Assembly: GCA_964441285.1 (NCBI GenBank)
Contig: CAYTUK010000011.1
Span: forward strand, 1-64,000
DNA from: S010-25 sp964441285
Lineage (GTDB): Bacteria; Pseudomonadota; Gammaproteobacteria; SZUA-229
DNA: 64,000 nt
Direction of reading: 5' to 3'
The position numbers and the translations under genes were made by a program. Positions 7,697-16,651 of this stretch are shown here, piece after piece. Numbering within the stretch: the first letter of the stretch is position 1; each line of letters opens with the position of its first letter. The notes under the pieces are model-generated. The model was not told where the DNA came from, searched no databases, and was given only the letters and a program-made list of their open reading frames with translations.

Positions 7697-8527
7697 TTAT
7701 CTCAGGCAGATTGGTTGGCAGTCTGGGCAAATAAACCCCATTTTTCCGCCATACTTATCTTTGGTGATTTTTGTTGCGCAGTGATAGCACGGCTGGCCTT
7801 CACGGCGGTATATGTGAAATCGGTAATTTTCGAATGAGAGACCCTGTTTGCGTAATTCTTCTGTACGACTTATCTTATTTGTTATGCCTCCTGTTTTATA
7901 ACTTTTCCAGCTCAGTTTAAGGCAGTTTTTTGCCAGTTTTTCTCTTTCTGGTTTGCTCAGGTCTGCAAGTCTTGTACAGGGGTGCAGGCGACTGACATAC
8001 AGAGCTTCACAGCATAGATAATTCCCCATGCCGGAAATGAATTGTTGATCCTGTAATAGTCCCATTAGTTGCCGATGGTGAAAGCGTTGGTTATGGAAAC
8101 GTGCAATAATCTCATCGCTGTTCACTGTATCAGCAAGCAGTTCCGGGCCCAGTTTTTTTAAATAAGGGTGCTGGCTGAGCTGTGATGTTTTGATAACTTC
8201 AATTTCGGAAGCGCTGTAGAGTAGCGCCATTTTCTCCTGAGTATGAATAGCCAGCCGTAATGAACGGGAACTTTGAGGATATTCACCAGCAGGAAAAATC
8301 TGCCAGCGACCATAAAGCTGATTATGACTGTAAATGGTCAGGCCATTATCAAACTGGCTTAAGATGGCCTTACTGCACGCGTGCACGCGCAGAATTTTTG
8401 CGCCTTGTAATTTCTGGCTAAAGCCTTGCAAATGCGCAAAAGCAAAGTAAACCCTGGTAACGGTTTTGTCTTTAATAGCGGTCTCAAGTTTGTTTGCGGC
8501 ACGTTTTATTTCTGGGCCTTCAGGCAT
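7697..8527 (-). CDS. nei: Endonuclease VIII (oxidised-pyrimidine DNA glycosylase/AP lyase)
   Basis: This 276-residue Fpg/Nei-family protein matches E. coli Nei. The catalytic N-terminus is MPEGPEIKRAANKLE (Pro2 nucleophile and Glu3 after removal of Met). The motif YSHNQLYGRW, characteristic of Nei rather than Fpg, is near residue 70. A C-terminal zinc finger shows GQPCYHC and CPDC (about 245-270). It excises oxidised pyrimidines and nicks the resulting abasic site. It is likely monocistronic, between a dispersed repeat downstream and a repeat-end fragment upstream. Its length is normal, with a few extra C-terminal residues. Confidence 0.93.
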   Translation of the reverse strand: MPEGPEIKRAANKLETAIKDKTVTRVYFAFAHLQGFSQKLQGAKILRVHACSKAILSQFDNGLTIYSHNQLYGRWQIFPAGEYPQSSRSLRLAIHTQEKMALLYSASEIEVIKTSQLSQHPYLKKLGPELLADTVNSDEIIARFHNQRFHHRQLMGLLQDQQFISGMGNYLCCEALYVSRLHPCTRLADLSKPEREKLAKNCLKLSWKSYKTGGITNKISRTEELRKQGLSFENYRFHIYRREGQPCYHCATKITKDKYGGKMGFICPDCQPICLR

Positions 8528-8548
8528 GGATTAAATCTTCTGTTAAAA

Positions 8549-8583
8549 CCAGCAGTATCCTTTGTATCCGCTCTGTTAGTATG
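8549..8583 (-). repeat. End fragment of the ~120-bp dispersed inverted-repeat element
   Basis: The block gtatcctttgtatccg followed by ctgttagta matches the terminal arm of the element whose full copies are at 41861, 44833 and 52131, and also the fragment at 24366-24403. Only about 30 bases of one end survive here, in the gap between nei and the DUF4105 gene. Confidence 0.5.
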
Positions 8584-10452
8584 TTAAAAATAGTATTGAT
8601 AACTTAAATTTACATCTGAGAACTCAACGTTATTATTCTGCCACTGATGTTTTAAGAATACCTTTATTGATTGTTCTGTTGATAATACAACATTCTGTGT
8701 GTACTGGATGCGCACGCGATAGACGTTATTTTCAAACTGCTCACCACTAAACTCCAGATGTGCGGTGGTATTTTTAAAATACGAGAGTACCCCGGTATTA
8801 AAACCAATTGCGGGTTCGATGGTATGTTTTAATTGCTTGTTTATTTCCAGTCGTGCTATGCCCAGCGCATACAATTGAGTGTTATTTATTTTCCAGCTAC
8901 CACCGGCTCCCCCAGTTACATGATAGACCAATTGATCTTTATTATTTGTGAGTTGTCTCTCAAACCCGGTATATATCTTCCATGATAGCGGGTCAAAAAA
9001 CTGATTCCGTGGTGTCAGGGAAAAAATATCAACCAAATCTAGCCGGTATAATTGTAACCCTGCATTATCTTCAGCGCGTATTTTAATGCTCCCAATATTT
9101 ATCTGGGCACCCTGAAGAAAACCATTTTTGTCATCTTCAAGATCATGAAAAGCCATTTTAAATCCCAGTTCAAGATAGTTATTACCCAGACGATTTCCTT
9201 CAGCAAGAGTAAAGCGTTTGCTGCCATGCCCTTTCTCTGGCGGAACTGGAGGAGGTATTTTCTCTGCTTGTGTGACAGGCAATATATTAAGTTCTTTTAA
9301 TAATTGAAAACTGCGTTTTGCGATGACCGGATCACGATTAACACTGTTGTTGTAGCGTAGCAGTCTGTATGCCGCATCAGTTACTTTTTGTTGCAGTAAC
9401 TGTGGTAAGGCAGTAAATTCTATTGATGTAATAACATTAATGTTATTGGTTAATTTTATTATAATAGAATGATCTTTTTCAGGAATAGAAGCAATTAAGA
9501 ACTGCAGTTGAGTGAATTGTGATGGGCGATAGTGACTCCGTTTTATTAAACCTGCTTTTTGAATGGCTTTTACTGTATCGACAGGGATAGCGGTAACTAC
9601 AAATTGACTGGTAAGTTTAAGTGAGGGGCGTGCGACCTGAAGTAACTCAAGCAGGCGATATGAGCAGTTTCTATCGAAGAAATAATAAGCAAAATTTATT
9701 TTCTTTAATTCCCATAGGTGAGTGATCATCCGCTCGGTTTCTGCGGTTGTTAGATTTAAGTCATATTCCCAGATATCACGATGCTCAATACGGTTGTATT
9801 CCTGAATTTTTTTATAATAAGGCTCTATGACAAAAGTACCTGGATAGCCGCCTGCAAGACCGCGGTAGGCATAGATGATTGAATTATCATTGTTGTTTAT
9901 ATTAGCGCCAAAATTAACTGCCATCGACAACCACTTTGAGCCTTTATTGTCGATCGGATCAATGCGTAATAAAGTATGGCCAAACATGGAGGATGGGCTA
10001 TTTAAATTATAAGCAGGGAAAATGAGTGTAACCGTTCCTGTTCGTGCTATTTTTCGCCATTTCTTATAGTCACTACAGTTAACTTTAGGTAATGCTTTTA
10101 CGTTGATGGATAATTGTTTTTTCAGCCAGTTAAATCGGGCGACAAAACGGCATTGCGCCTGTTGATTGTCGTTACCACCCGTTTTGAAAAAGGCGTTGAG
10201 GGTTTCGGTTAATTCGGCCTGCGGGTTGGTTTTACCCTGTTTTGCATAAAAGAATCTGTCATCATTAACCTGACTGCTATAACCATTAATGCCATGTTCA
10301 TAGTGCAATAAATTTAACCATTCAACTTTTTTCCAGAGCTGTTTTTCCTGTGCCTGCTGCTCTAATTGATTTAGATAGTTTTTATTGGATGCTTTCGCTA
10401 ATAATGTAACCAGGCTGAGAAAAAGAAAGAGGCTTATTCGAATAATTCTCAT
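8584..10452 (-). CDS. DUF4105 (Lnb N-terminal periplasmic domain) envelope protein
   Basis: 622 residues. An N-terminal signal peptide (about 1-22, ending ALLAKA-type) directs export. The DUF4105 core around residues 140-290 contains LIFPAYNLNSPSSMFGHTLL and FFDRNCSYRLLELL, a Cys/His arrangement reminiscent of papain-like or NlpC-like folds, though no activity is established. The C-terminal third (about 420-622) is rich in alternating hydrophobic strands and ends in YQYYF with a terminal Phe. This is typical of an outer-membrane beta-barrel, so the protein may have a periplasmic domain attached to a barrel. No operon partner is evident. Family membership is fairly sure and function is unknown. 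Confidence 0.8.
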   Translation of the reverse strand: MRIIRISLFLFLSLVTLLAKASNKNYLNQLEQQAQEKQLWKKVEWLNLLHYEHGINGYSSQVNDDRFFYAKQGKTNPQAELTETLNAFFKTGGNDNQQAQCRFVARFNWLKKQLSINVKALPKVNCSDYKKWRKIARTGTVTLIFPAYNLNSPSSMFGHTLLRIDPIDNKGSKWLSMAVNFGANINNNDNSIIYAYRGLAGGYPGTFVIEPYYKKIQEYNRIEHRDIWEYDLNLTTAETERMITHLWELKKINFAYYFFDRNCSYRLLELLQVARPSLKLTSQFVVTAIPVDTVKAIQKAGLIKRSHYRPSQFTQLQFLIASIPEKDHSIIIKLTNNINVITSIEFTALPQLLQQKVTDAAYRLLRYNNSVNRDPVIAKRSFQLLKELNILPVTQAEKIPPPVPPEKGHGSKRFTLAEGNRLGNNYLELGFKMAFHDLEDDKNGFLQGAQINIGSIKIRAEDNAGLQLYRLDLVDIFSLTPRNQFFDPLSWKIYTGFERQLTNNKDQLVYHVTGGAGGSWKINNTQLYALGIARLEINKQLKHTIEPAIGFNTGVLSYFKNTTAHLEFSGEQFENNVYRVRIQYTQNVVLSTEQSIKVFLKHQWQNNNVEFSDVNLSYQYYF

Positions 10453-10525
10453 GCTAATAGGCGGGTATTATTGTTTTAAACGGAGCGAACAAATCGACGG
10501 ATGAGTGTACTTGTATTGTTGGCAA

Positions 10526-10555
10526 GAAAAAGCCCTGCAGATTACAATGCAGGGC
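10526..10555 (-). terminator. Rho-independent terminator of the DUF3015 gene
   Basis: The arms gccctgca (10532-10539) and tgcagggc (10548-10555) form an 8-bp GC-rich stem with an 8-base loop. On the minus strand the stem is followed by TTTTTCTT. It lies 38 bases past the stop codon of the DUF3015 gene. Confidence 0.85.
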
Positions 10556-10592
10556 CTGGTATAAGCTTAAATGTGGTTTTAATTAAGGCTAA

Positions 10593-11072
10593 TTAAACAA
10601 CATATTTTGACAGCCGAGGGTTTGCTTTCATTACCTTTTCAATCGATGCTGTCATTTCATCGGCGGTAACATTTTCACTGGGGAAAATAACTGCAAAATT
10701 ATTGTGCATAACTTTTGCGAAGGTAGCACGGTCAGAGGGTTTAACGCCGTAAACCATAGCCACGGTATTTAAAGCATCACCGCTACCGCGGGCAACATCT
10801 TCAGAGAATTCACCCATAATCGAGCTGATAACATTCATGCCACCGTAGGAAAGTTTGCCGGAGGTTGAACAACCATTTGTGCCACTTGTCATACCAAATG
10901 TATTGTTGCCTGAAGTGGCATTGGTGGTTGCTGCAAGTACATGTGGAGCGGGGCCGGACTGACCTTCAAATAACATATTTCCCCAGCCACAGCCACCATC
11001 GCCACCCGCAGCACCTGCATTAGCGACTGAGGATACACTGAGTAATACTAAACCTGTAATTATTTTTTTCAT
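10593..11072 (-). CDS. DUF3015 family secreted protein
   Basis: 159 residues. A clear signal peptide MKKIITGLVLLSVSSVANA (cleavage after residue 19) is followed by a Gly-rich start with Cys in GGCGWGNMLF, the pattern of the DUF3015 family. The rest is a small alpha-helical domain containing SGKLSYGGMNVISSIM. AGGAG lies 7 bases upstream of the ATG. The gene is monocistronic with its own terminator. A periplasmic or cell-surface location is predicted, and no biochemical role is known for the family. Confidence 0.85.
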   Translation of the reverse strand: MKKIITGLVLLSVSSVANAGAAGGDGGCGWGNMLFEGQSGPAPHVLAATTNATSGNNTFGMTSGTNGCSTSGKLSYGGMNVISSIMGEFSEDVARGSGDALNTVAMVYGVKPSDRATFAKVMHNNFAVIFPSENVTADEMTASIEKVMKANPRLSKYVV

Positions 11073-11281
11073 TATCCAACTCCTGTAGATATAGTTTATG
11101 TTTACCTAGGATGTAGATAATAATGAATCTTGACTTTTTATACAAGCCGTATTTTGTACAAGCCGATAAATAGGGTTACCTGCTCAAAACAATCAATTTT
11201 ACTTAAAAGTCGATAACAAAATCAGGTTAGAATAGGTACTGGTGTAAAAATACAAGTTTTTTTGGGGATGTTGTTTTTATT

Positions 11282-12031
11282 GTGCATATTTTAGTCAGTA
11301 ATGATGATGGTTATCGAGCGGAAGGTATTCGTGTGCTGGCCGAAGCGCTGTCTTCGAATTACCGGATTTCTATTGTTGCACCCGAGCGTAACTGCAGTGG
11401 TGCCAGCAGTTCGTTAACATTGGAACGTGGATTGCGCGCATCAAAATACGCCAAAGATGCCTATTATATTGATGGGACACCGACAGACAGTGTGCACCTG
11501 GCACTAACCGGTCTGTTGCAGCAAGAGCCTTCTATCGTGGTTTCCGGTATTAATGCGGGGGCGAATATGGGGGACGATGTGCTTTATTCAGGCACGGTAG
11601 CGGCAGCCATTGAAGGTCGGTATCTGGGATTGCCAGCCATCGCTGTTTCCATGAATAATTACCAGCCATTACACTATGATACGGCTGCAAAAGCGGTATT
11701 ACAGTTATTGAAAAATATGCGCCAAACGTCGTTTGCAACCAATACGGTTTTGAATGTTAATGTCCCGGATGTGGACTGGGAATCCATTATGGGCTTTCGG
11801 GCGACTCGTCTGGGAAATCGCCATCAGTCTGAAGGCATGATTCAGCAAAATGATCCGCGTGGCGACCCGATGTACTGGGTGGGACCACCCGGTCTGGCGC
11901 AAGATGCGGGTGAAGGGACAGATTTTTATGCCGTTGAAAATAACTATATTTCTGTTACCCCGTTGCAGATTGATCTGACACGTTATGATAGCCTGTCACA
12001 AATCAAATCGTGGTTACCGAATTTGCATTAA
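11282..12031 (+). CDS. surE: 5'/3'-nucleotidase SurE
   Basis: 249 residues, the normal length for SurE, a cytosolic metal-dependent nucleoside monophosphatase linked to stationary-phase survival. The metal site is visible in MHILVSNDDGY (residues 1-11), PERNCSGASSSLTL (near 38), GTPTDSVHLAL (near 72) and SGINAGANMGDDVLYSGTVAAA (about 88-110). The start is GTG at 11282, which gives the conserved N-terminus. It begins the classic surE-pcm-yqaA-nlpD-rpoS order, with an 18-base gap to pcm. Confidence 0.96.
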   Translation: MHILVSNDDGYRAEGIRVLAEALSSNYRISIVAPERNCSGASSSLTLERGLRASKYAKDAYYIDGTPTDSVHLALTGLLQQEPSIVVSGINAGANMGDDVLYSGTVAAAIEGRYLGLPAIAVSMNNYQPLHYDTAAKAVLQLLKNMRQTSFATNTVLNVNVPDVDWESIMGFRATRLGNRHQSEGMIQQNDPRGDPMYWVGPPGLAQDAGEGTDFYAVENNYISVTPLQIDLTRYDSLSQIKSWLPNLH

Positions 12032-12049
12032 TTTTTCGATGTATACAGC

Positions 12050-12718
12050 ATGTTGAACAGAAATATACAGGGTATCGGTATGACCTCGCAACGCACTCGC
12101 GATCGTCTGGTTGAGCGCCTGCGTGAGAAGGGTATTAAGAATGCGCGTGTCCTTGAAGTGATGCGCACTACACCACGCCATATTTTTGTGGATGAGGCGA
12201 TGGCACATCGTGCTTATGAAGACACCGCACTGCCAATCGGTCATGGTCAGACTATTTCTCAACCTTATACCGTGGCGCGAATGTCTGAGGTATTACTGGA
12301 AGCCGGTACGCCGGATGTTGTGCTTGAAGTTGGTACCGGTTCGGGATATCAATCTGCGATACTGTCCCGTTTAGTGCCAAAGGTTTATACCGTTGAACGC
12401 ATCAGTGCTCTATTGCAAAAGGCGCGTGACGCACATCGACAAATGGGCCTGCTAAACGTATTTTCCAAACACAGCGATGGCTCCTGGGGTTGGCCACCCA
12501 ATGCGCCGTATGCAGCAATTATTGTTACCGCAGCACCTGAAGAGGTTCCACCTTCCTTGCTGGAGCAGCTGGCTGTTGATGGTCGCATGGTTATACCCGT
12601 TGGCATTGTTGGCGGGCATCAGCAGTTAAAATTATTTATCCGGCATCAGGATGTGATTGAAGAGAAAAATCTGGAAATGGCCAATTTCGTCCCTTTGCTA
12701 GATGGAGCAGTGCGCTAA
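12050..12718 (+). CDS. pcm: Protein-L-isoaspartate O-methyltransferase
   Basis: 222 residues from this ATG, or 212 from an ATG at 12080 (MTSQRTRDRL). Both starts are plausible and neither has a strong ribosome site. The enzyme methylates L-isoaspartyl residues in aged proteins using S-adenosylmethionine. Signature segments are LPIGHGQTISQPYTVARM near residue 65 and the SAM loop LEVGTGSGYQSAIL near 95, followed by IIVTAAPEEVP. Its stop codon overlaps the next start (TAATG), so it is translationally coupled to the YqaA gene. Confidence 0.96.
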   Translation: MLNRNIQGIGMTSQRTRDRLVERLREKGIKNARVLEVMRTTPRHIFVDEAMAHRAYEDTALPIGHGQTISQPYTVARMSEVLLEAGTPDVVLEVGTGSGYQSAILSRLVPKVYTVERISALLQKARDAHRQMGLLNVFSKHSDGSWGWPPNAPYAAIIVTAAPEEVPPSLLEQLAVDGRMVIPVGIVGGHQQLKLFIRHQDVIEEKNLEMANFVPLLDGAVR

Positions 12719-13290
12719 TGTTTACGGGTATGTACTCAAAAATGATGCGCTGGGCGGCGCACCCTTATGCCGAGCGTTATCTGATTGGTATTAGTATTTT
12801 CGAATCGATATTTTTACCTGTACCGACTGCCTTTATGGTTGCGCCGATGGCGGTAGCAAGGCCAGAGCGGGCTATACGTATCGCCCTGATCGCAACAGTG
12901 ATGTCGGTACTCGGTGGTGTGATTGGCTATTATCTGGGCTATTATCTGGTTGCCCTGATTGAGCCGGTAATTAAAGATGTCGGTTACTGGGATAAGTATA
13001 TGGTTGCCCAACACTGGTTTAAACAGTGGGGCTTCTGGGCGGTTGTTATCGCCGGTTTTTCACCCATTCCTTTTAAGTTATTCACTCTCTCGGCAGGCGC
13101 TCTGTCGATGGCTCTTTTTCCTTTTATTGTTGCTGCCACAATAGGCCGGGCAGCGCATTTTTTTCTGGTGGCATTATCAATGGCATGGGCTGGCCCAAAA
13201 TTTGAACCGGTGGTCAGGAAGTACATCGAATGGTTTGGCTGGTTAACCGTAGCATTGGTGGCGGCGTTTATTTACTTTCATTATCGATAG
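12718..13290 (+). CDS. yqaA: YqaA/DedA-family inner-membrane protein
   Basis: 190 residues, hydrophobic throughout with about five membrane segments. It belongs to the VTT/DedA-like (SNARE-associated) family. The typical motif EYLIGISIFESIF-like, seen here as YLIGISIFESIFLPVP, is near residue 22, and the AGFSPIPFKLFTLSAGAL loop near 112 resembles the conserved Arg/Pro re-entrant loop. Relatives are thought to move lipids across membranes or support membrane homeostasis. The start overlaps the pcm stop codon. It lies between pcm and nlpD, as in many gammaproteobacteria. Confidence 0.85.
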   Translation: MFTGMYSKMMRWAAHPYAERYLIGISIFESIFLPVPTAFMVAPMAVARPERAIRIALIATVMSVLGGVIGYYLGYYLVALIEPVIKDVGYWDKYMVAQHWFKQWGFWAVVIAGFSPIPFKLFTLSAGALSMALFPFIVAATIGRAAHFFLVALSMAWAGPKFEPVVRKYIEWFGWLTVALVAAFIYFHYR

Positions 13291-13329
13291 CTTTGGCGCA
13301 GAAATTTGGCGTCTATTGTGCCTCTATTT

Positions 13330-14289
13330 ATGTCGAAACAAATTATTCAGCTGCTGCCTATTTTGATTGTGCTGTTAATGCAGGGTTGTGTCAGTAATGG
13401 TGAACAATGGAATCCAAATGACTATGTCGTTAAATCAGGAGATACGGTTTATTCGATTGCATGGCATTATGAACTGAATCCCATTGAGTTTGCGCGCTGG
13501 AATAATATTGATAGTGCGCATTTTCTGATCCATCCTGGTCAGCGATTACGGATTCATAAACCTGCGGGCTTTGGCACTCAACGCGTATCAACGGGGAAAA
13601 TAGCTGTCGATTCTGCATCTAAAATGCCAGTGGCACAGCTTGTTTCTCGACATCTGCTCGTAGCGAAGCCATTAACACAGATAAAGATTAAAGCTGGCGA
13701 TACATTGTATGGGGTGTCAAAAAAATATGCGATTAGTCTGTCCAGACTGGTGCAGTTAAATCAGCTTAAACAACCGTATGTGCTTCAGCCCGGGCAGATA
13801 TTGCTGGTTAAACCAGTGGCTGGCATGTCCCTCGAGAACCGTTCATCAAAAACACAAAGTAAGCACCTGTCAGGTCGCCGGCACAGCAGGTTAACGCATC
13901 AGCTGACCAGGAAATGGGCTAAAACAATTCACTGGCAATGGCCGGTAAGAGGGAGGGTTTTAACGCATTTTATGCGTAACCGACATGATGCCAAAGGCAT
14001 TGATATTGGCGGCAATATGGGTTCACGCATTAATGCGGCGGCTGACGGGAAAGTGGTTTATAGTGGTAATGGACTGATTAGTTATGGTGATCTGGTGATT
14101 ATTAAACATAACAAACATTATCTCAGCGCCTATGCTTATAACCGTAAATTGCTGGTACATGAAGGCCAATGGGTAAAGGCCGGGCAGAAAATTGCTGAAA
14201 TGGGGCGGAATGGAAGCAGTAGTCCACGCCTGCATTTTGAAATTCGGCGCAATGGTAAACCAATGAATCCACAAAAATATTTGCCATAA
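13330..14289 (+). CDS. nlpD: NlpD-type lipoprotein (two LysM, degenerate M23 domain)
   Basis: About 319 residues. The lipoprotein signal ends in LLMQGC. Two LysM peptidoglycan-binding repeats follow (VVKSGDTVYSIAWHY near 35; IKAGDTLYGVSKKY near 125), then a C-terminal LytM/M23 domain (about 210-319, GIDIGGNMGSRINAAADG, RLHFEIRRNGKPMNPQKYLP). In E. coli, NlpD activates amidase AmiC at the septum and lacks a full metal site. Here the usual SAYAHN reads SAYAYN, so another ligand-position His is lost and it should be an activator rather than an enzyme. Earlier in-frame starts (TTG 13306, GTG 13318) exist; ATG at 13330 gives a normal signal peptide. Confidence 0.9.
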   Translation: MSKQIIQLLPILIVLLMQGCVSNGEQWNPNDYVVKSGDTVYSIAWHYELNPIEFARWNNIDSAHFLIHPGQRLRIHKPAGFGTQRVSTGKIAVDSASKMPVAQLVSRHLLVAKPLTQIKIKAGDTLYGVSKKYAISLSRLVQLNQLKQPYVLQPGQILLVKPVAGMSLENRSSKTQSKHLSGRRHSRLTHQLTRKWAKTIHWQWPVRGRVLTHFMRNRHDAKGIDIGGNMGSRINAAADGKVVYSGNGLISYGDLVIIKHNKHYLSAYAYNRKLLVHEGQWVKAGQKIAEMGRNGSSSPRLHFEIRRNGKPMNPQKYLP

Positions 14290-14343
14290 CCAGATCAGGC
14301 TATTCTTTGCCCTCTGGCTATTGCAGATCTTGCTGAGGCAATA

Positions 14344-14694
14344 ATGAATATACGGTTAAAGCGTGTTTATGCCCCCGCAGTGATGACAGACGGAAAGCGA
14401 ATACTGGTTGATCGCTTATGGCCTCGAGGGTTATCCAGAAAGGCGGCGGTGGTTGATCTCTGGATAAAAACAATCGCGCCAAGCACTGAACTGCGTAAAT
14501 GGTATAGCCATGACCCAGATAAATGGAAACAATTCAAATCCCGCTATTTCTTAGAGCTGCGCGCGAATAAAGAAGATGTCAGTCACTTACTAAGCTACAT
14601 TAGCCGGCGGACGGTTAGCTTTGTGTATAGTTCGAAAGAGGAACAGATGAATAATGCGGTCGCACTGAAGCAGTATCTTGAGACGGATAGCTGA
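14344..14694 (+). CDS. DUF488 (YeaO-like) family protein
   Basis: 116 residues matching the short DUF488 family: IRLKRVYAPA at the start, ILVDRLWPRGLSR near 25, LWIKTIAPSTELRKWYSHDP near 45 and an FVYSSKEEQMNNA helix near the end. Its function is unknown; some relatives are linked to metal or oxidative stress. It sits 54 bases after nlpD and is inserted between nlpD and rpoS, which are usually adjacent. In enterobacteria the main rpoS promoter lies within nlpD, so transcripts here would have to pass through this gene. Confidence 0.85.
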   Translation: MNIRLKRVYAPAVMTDGKRILVDRLWPRGLSRKAAVVDLWIKTIAPSTELRKWYSHDPDKWKQFKSRYFLELRANKEDVSHLLSYISRRTVSFVYSSKEEQMNNAVALKQYLETDS

Positions 14695-15140
14695 GCTGCT
14701 CAGAGTAAGCGCAATTTGCCTCCTCAATTGCGGATAAATGCACCTGTTTGTAATAATATTGTGTCGTTCCCATAAGAAATCGAAAGTGGTGACGATATTC
14801 ATACCTGAGAGCCATGAAATTGGCGAAAGAGTCAGCTGTATTACCTTGCCAGGGTGTTTGTAGATGACTACTTTCAGTAGTTTAATTATGCGTCTCAACC
14901 ACAATATCGTGTGGTTGAGACGGTAAACATGAATTAATCTCTAATTTTTTTAAATAAATGCTTGCCTTATAAAGTATTTTAATGTTATAAGTTTTTTTAG
15001 CGTTAGGGCTAACGTGAGGATACTGATGTAAGTGTATGGAAATAAAGAGTTAATAAACGCTCTAACTTACAATCTAAATGCATTAAAGAATGCGTAAAAA
15101 ATTATAACTACAAACACACATTTTGGGATGGGGTATAATC
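14695..15140 (+). promoter_or_regulatory. rpoS upstream/leader region with a perfect 13-bp hairpin
   Basis: This 446-base gap before rpoS has no gene. It contains cgtctcaaccaca (14891-14903) and its exact inverse at 14910-14922 with a 6-base loop. There is no T run directly after it, so it is probably not a simple terminator. The 200 bases nearest rpoS are AT-rich with further weak hairpins. rpoS leaders in other gammaproteobacteria are sites of promoter and small-RNA control; the same here is inferred. Confidence 0.45.
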
Positions 15141-16151
15141 ATGAGAGAAGCAATTGCTCAACGAGATGATAAGAAGGTCGATACGGGAGTCTTGCTGATG
15201 ACCGAAGCAGAGAATGTGGAGGCTAACATGGACGACACGTTACTGGACACAGAACCAAAAAAAGCGAATAAAGTAAAAGTGGCTACTGCTGACCCAGGTG
15301 CCAGAGTTAATCGTAAAGAGCTGGATGCGACACGTCTGTACCTACGTGAAATTGAGGGTTCACCACTGCTAACCGCAGAAGAAGAGGTGTTTTATTCCCG
15401 TAAATCGCTAAAAGGCGATATGGACTCGCGTAAAAAGATGATTGAATGCAATCTGCGTCTTGTGGTGAAGATAGCGCGTCGTTATATGAACCGTGGGTTA
15501 GCTCTATTAGACCTGATTGAAGAAGGCAATCTTGGTTTGATTCGTGCAGTTGAAAAATTTGACCCGGAAAAAGGGTTTCGTTTTTCTACCTATGCCACCT
15601 GGTGGATTCGTCAGACAATCGAACGTGCCTTAATGAATCAGACGCGTACCATCCGGTTGCCGATTCATGTGATTAAAGAATTGAATGTCTATCTACGCGC
15701 TGCACGTCAGTTAGAACAGACTATGGATACTGAACCGACCGCCGAAGACATTGCGAAAATGTTGAATAAGCCAGTTGCGGGTGTTGAAAAAATGCTTGGG
15801 TTACGCGACCGAGTGACTTCTGTTGATGTGCCTGTCGGCAAAGAGAATGACCGGCCTCTACTGGAAATTGTTGCTGATGATCGCATGCCTGCACCACCAG
15901 AAATGTTGCAGAATGATGATATTATGGCTAATCTGGGTGTCTGGCTGGATCAGCTTGATACGAAACAGCGAGAAGTACTGGTGCGTCGTTTTGGGTTGAA
16001 TAACCATGAACGTACAACGCTGGAAGATGTTGGTAAAGAACTGGGCGTTACGCGTGAACGTGTTCGCCAGATTCAGATGGATGCGCTGAGGCAGTTGCGT
16101 AAAATTCTCGAAAATCAGGGTTTTACTGAAGAGTTGCTGTTTCACGATTAA
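15141..16151 (+). CDS. rpoS: RNA polymerase sigma factor RpoS (sigma-38)
   Basis: 336 residues. Sigma-70 family region 1.2 begins at DATRLYLREIEGSPLL. Region 2 contains NLRLVVKIARRY, LLDLIEEGNLGLIRAVEKFD and the -10 recognition/melting stretch FSTYATWWIRQTIERA. Region 3 follows RLPIHVIKELNV. Region 4 ends with the helix-turn-helix VGKELGVTRERVRQIQ. Length and the surE-pcm-nlpD context identify RpoS rather than RpoD or RpoH. ATG at 15141 (MREAIAQ) has GGGG 7-8 bases upstream and is preferred over TTG at 15123. It directs stationary-phase and general stress transcription. A terminator follows. Confidence 0.96.
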   Translation: MREAIAQRDDKKVDTGVLLMTEAENVEANMDDTLLDTEPKKANKVKVATADPGARVNRKELDATRLYLREIEGSPLLTAEEEVFYSRKSLKGDMDSRKKMIECNLRLVVKIARRYMNRGLALLDLIEEGNLGLIRAVEKFDPEKGFRFSTYATWWIRQTIERALMNQTRTIRLPIHVIKELNVYLRAARQLEQTMDTEPTAEDIAKMLNKPVAGVEKMLGLRDRVTSVDVPVGKENDRPLLEIVADDRMPAPPEMLQNDDIMANLGVWLDQLDTKQREVLVRRFGLNNHERTTLEDVGKELGVTRERVRQIQMDALRQLRKILENQGFTEELLFHD

Positions 16152-16237
16152 ACGGCACGATTAAACTGTGGCTGTAATAGAATAGATCAGATCAGTAAGC
16201 TGATTTATTCTATCGACATAAAAAACGGTGTTTGATT

Positions 16238-16267
16238 AAGCAGATACATTTGCGTATCTGCTTTTTT
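16238..16267 (+). terminator. Rho-independent terminator after rpoS
   Basis: The arms aagcagatac (16238-16247) and gtatctgctt (16254-16263) give a 10-bp stem with a 6-base loop, followed by a T run. It lies 86 bases beyond the rpoS stop codon and just before the convergent Mth938-like gene. Confidence 0.85.
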
Positions 16268-16279
16268 GTGGCGACAGGA

Positions 16280-16651
16280 CTACTCAATAATAATTCCAGC
16301 GACGACATTACGGCCTTCACCACTCAAAATATTATAGGTTCGGCAGGCGGCTCTGGTGTCCATAAATTCAATACCAATATTGCGTGGGATAAGTGCAGCA
16401 TAGATTTCTACGGCAGGAAACACCAGTTTATTTCCGGTGCCAAGCAGGATGAGTTCGGGATTGAGTTGCATCAGGTCGTCGATATGGTCGGTCTGCAACT
16501 GAGTAATGGTGGTTACAGACCAGTTTTCCTGTAACTGTCCGCTAGAAATAATCAGGCTGGTTGCAAAATGTTTGCCATTCACAGCTATGCCGGTGGTATC
16601 GTAAGCGGTTATTACATAACCACTATCATCTAAATCCTGTGCAAATTTCAT
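16280..16651 (-). CDS. Mth938-like (DUF498/NDUFAF3-type) domain protein
   Basis: 123 residues, a single-domain protein of the Mth938-like fold. Characteristic features are VNGKHFATSLIISSG near residue 25, LNPELILLGTGN near 65 and IGIEFMDTRAACRTYNIL near 90. The family includes the mitochondrial complex I assembly factor NDUFAF3 and is widespread in proteobacteria, with no proven bacterial role. It is convergent with rpoS and divergent from hom (109 bases). Confidence 0.85.
   Translation of the reverse strand: MKFAQDLDDSGYVITAYDTTGIAVNGKHFATSLIISSGQLQENWSVTTITQLQTDHIDDLMQLNPELILLGTGNKLVFPAVEIYAALIPRNIGIEFMDTRAACRTYNILSGEGRNVVAGIIIE

Noticed and set aside
12050..12080. Alternative pcm start at 12080
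   Set aside because: Not rejected outright; neither start has a decisive ribosome site, so the longer form is listed with the ambiguity stated.
14590..14904. 104-codon minus-strand frame before rpoS
   Set aside because: It overlaps the DUF488 gene antisense and has no coding features.
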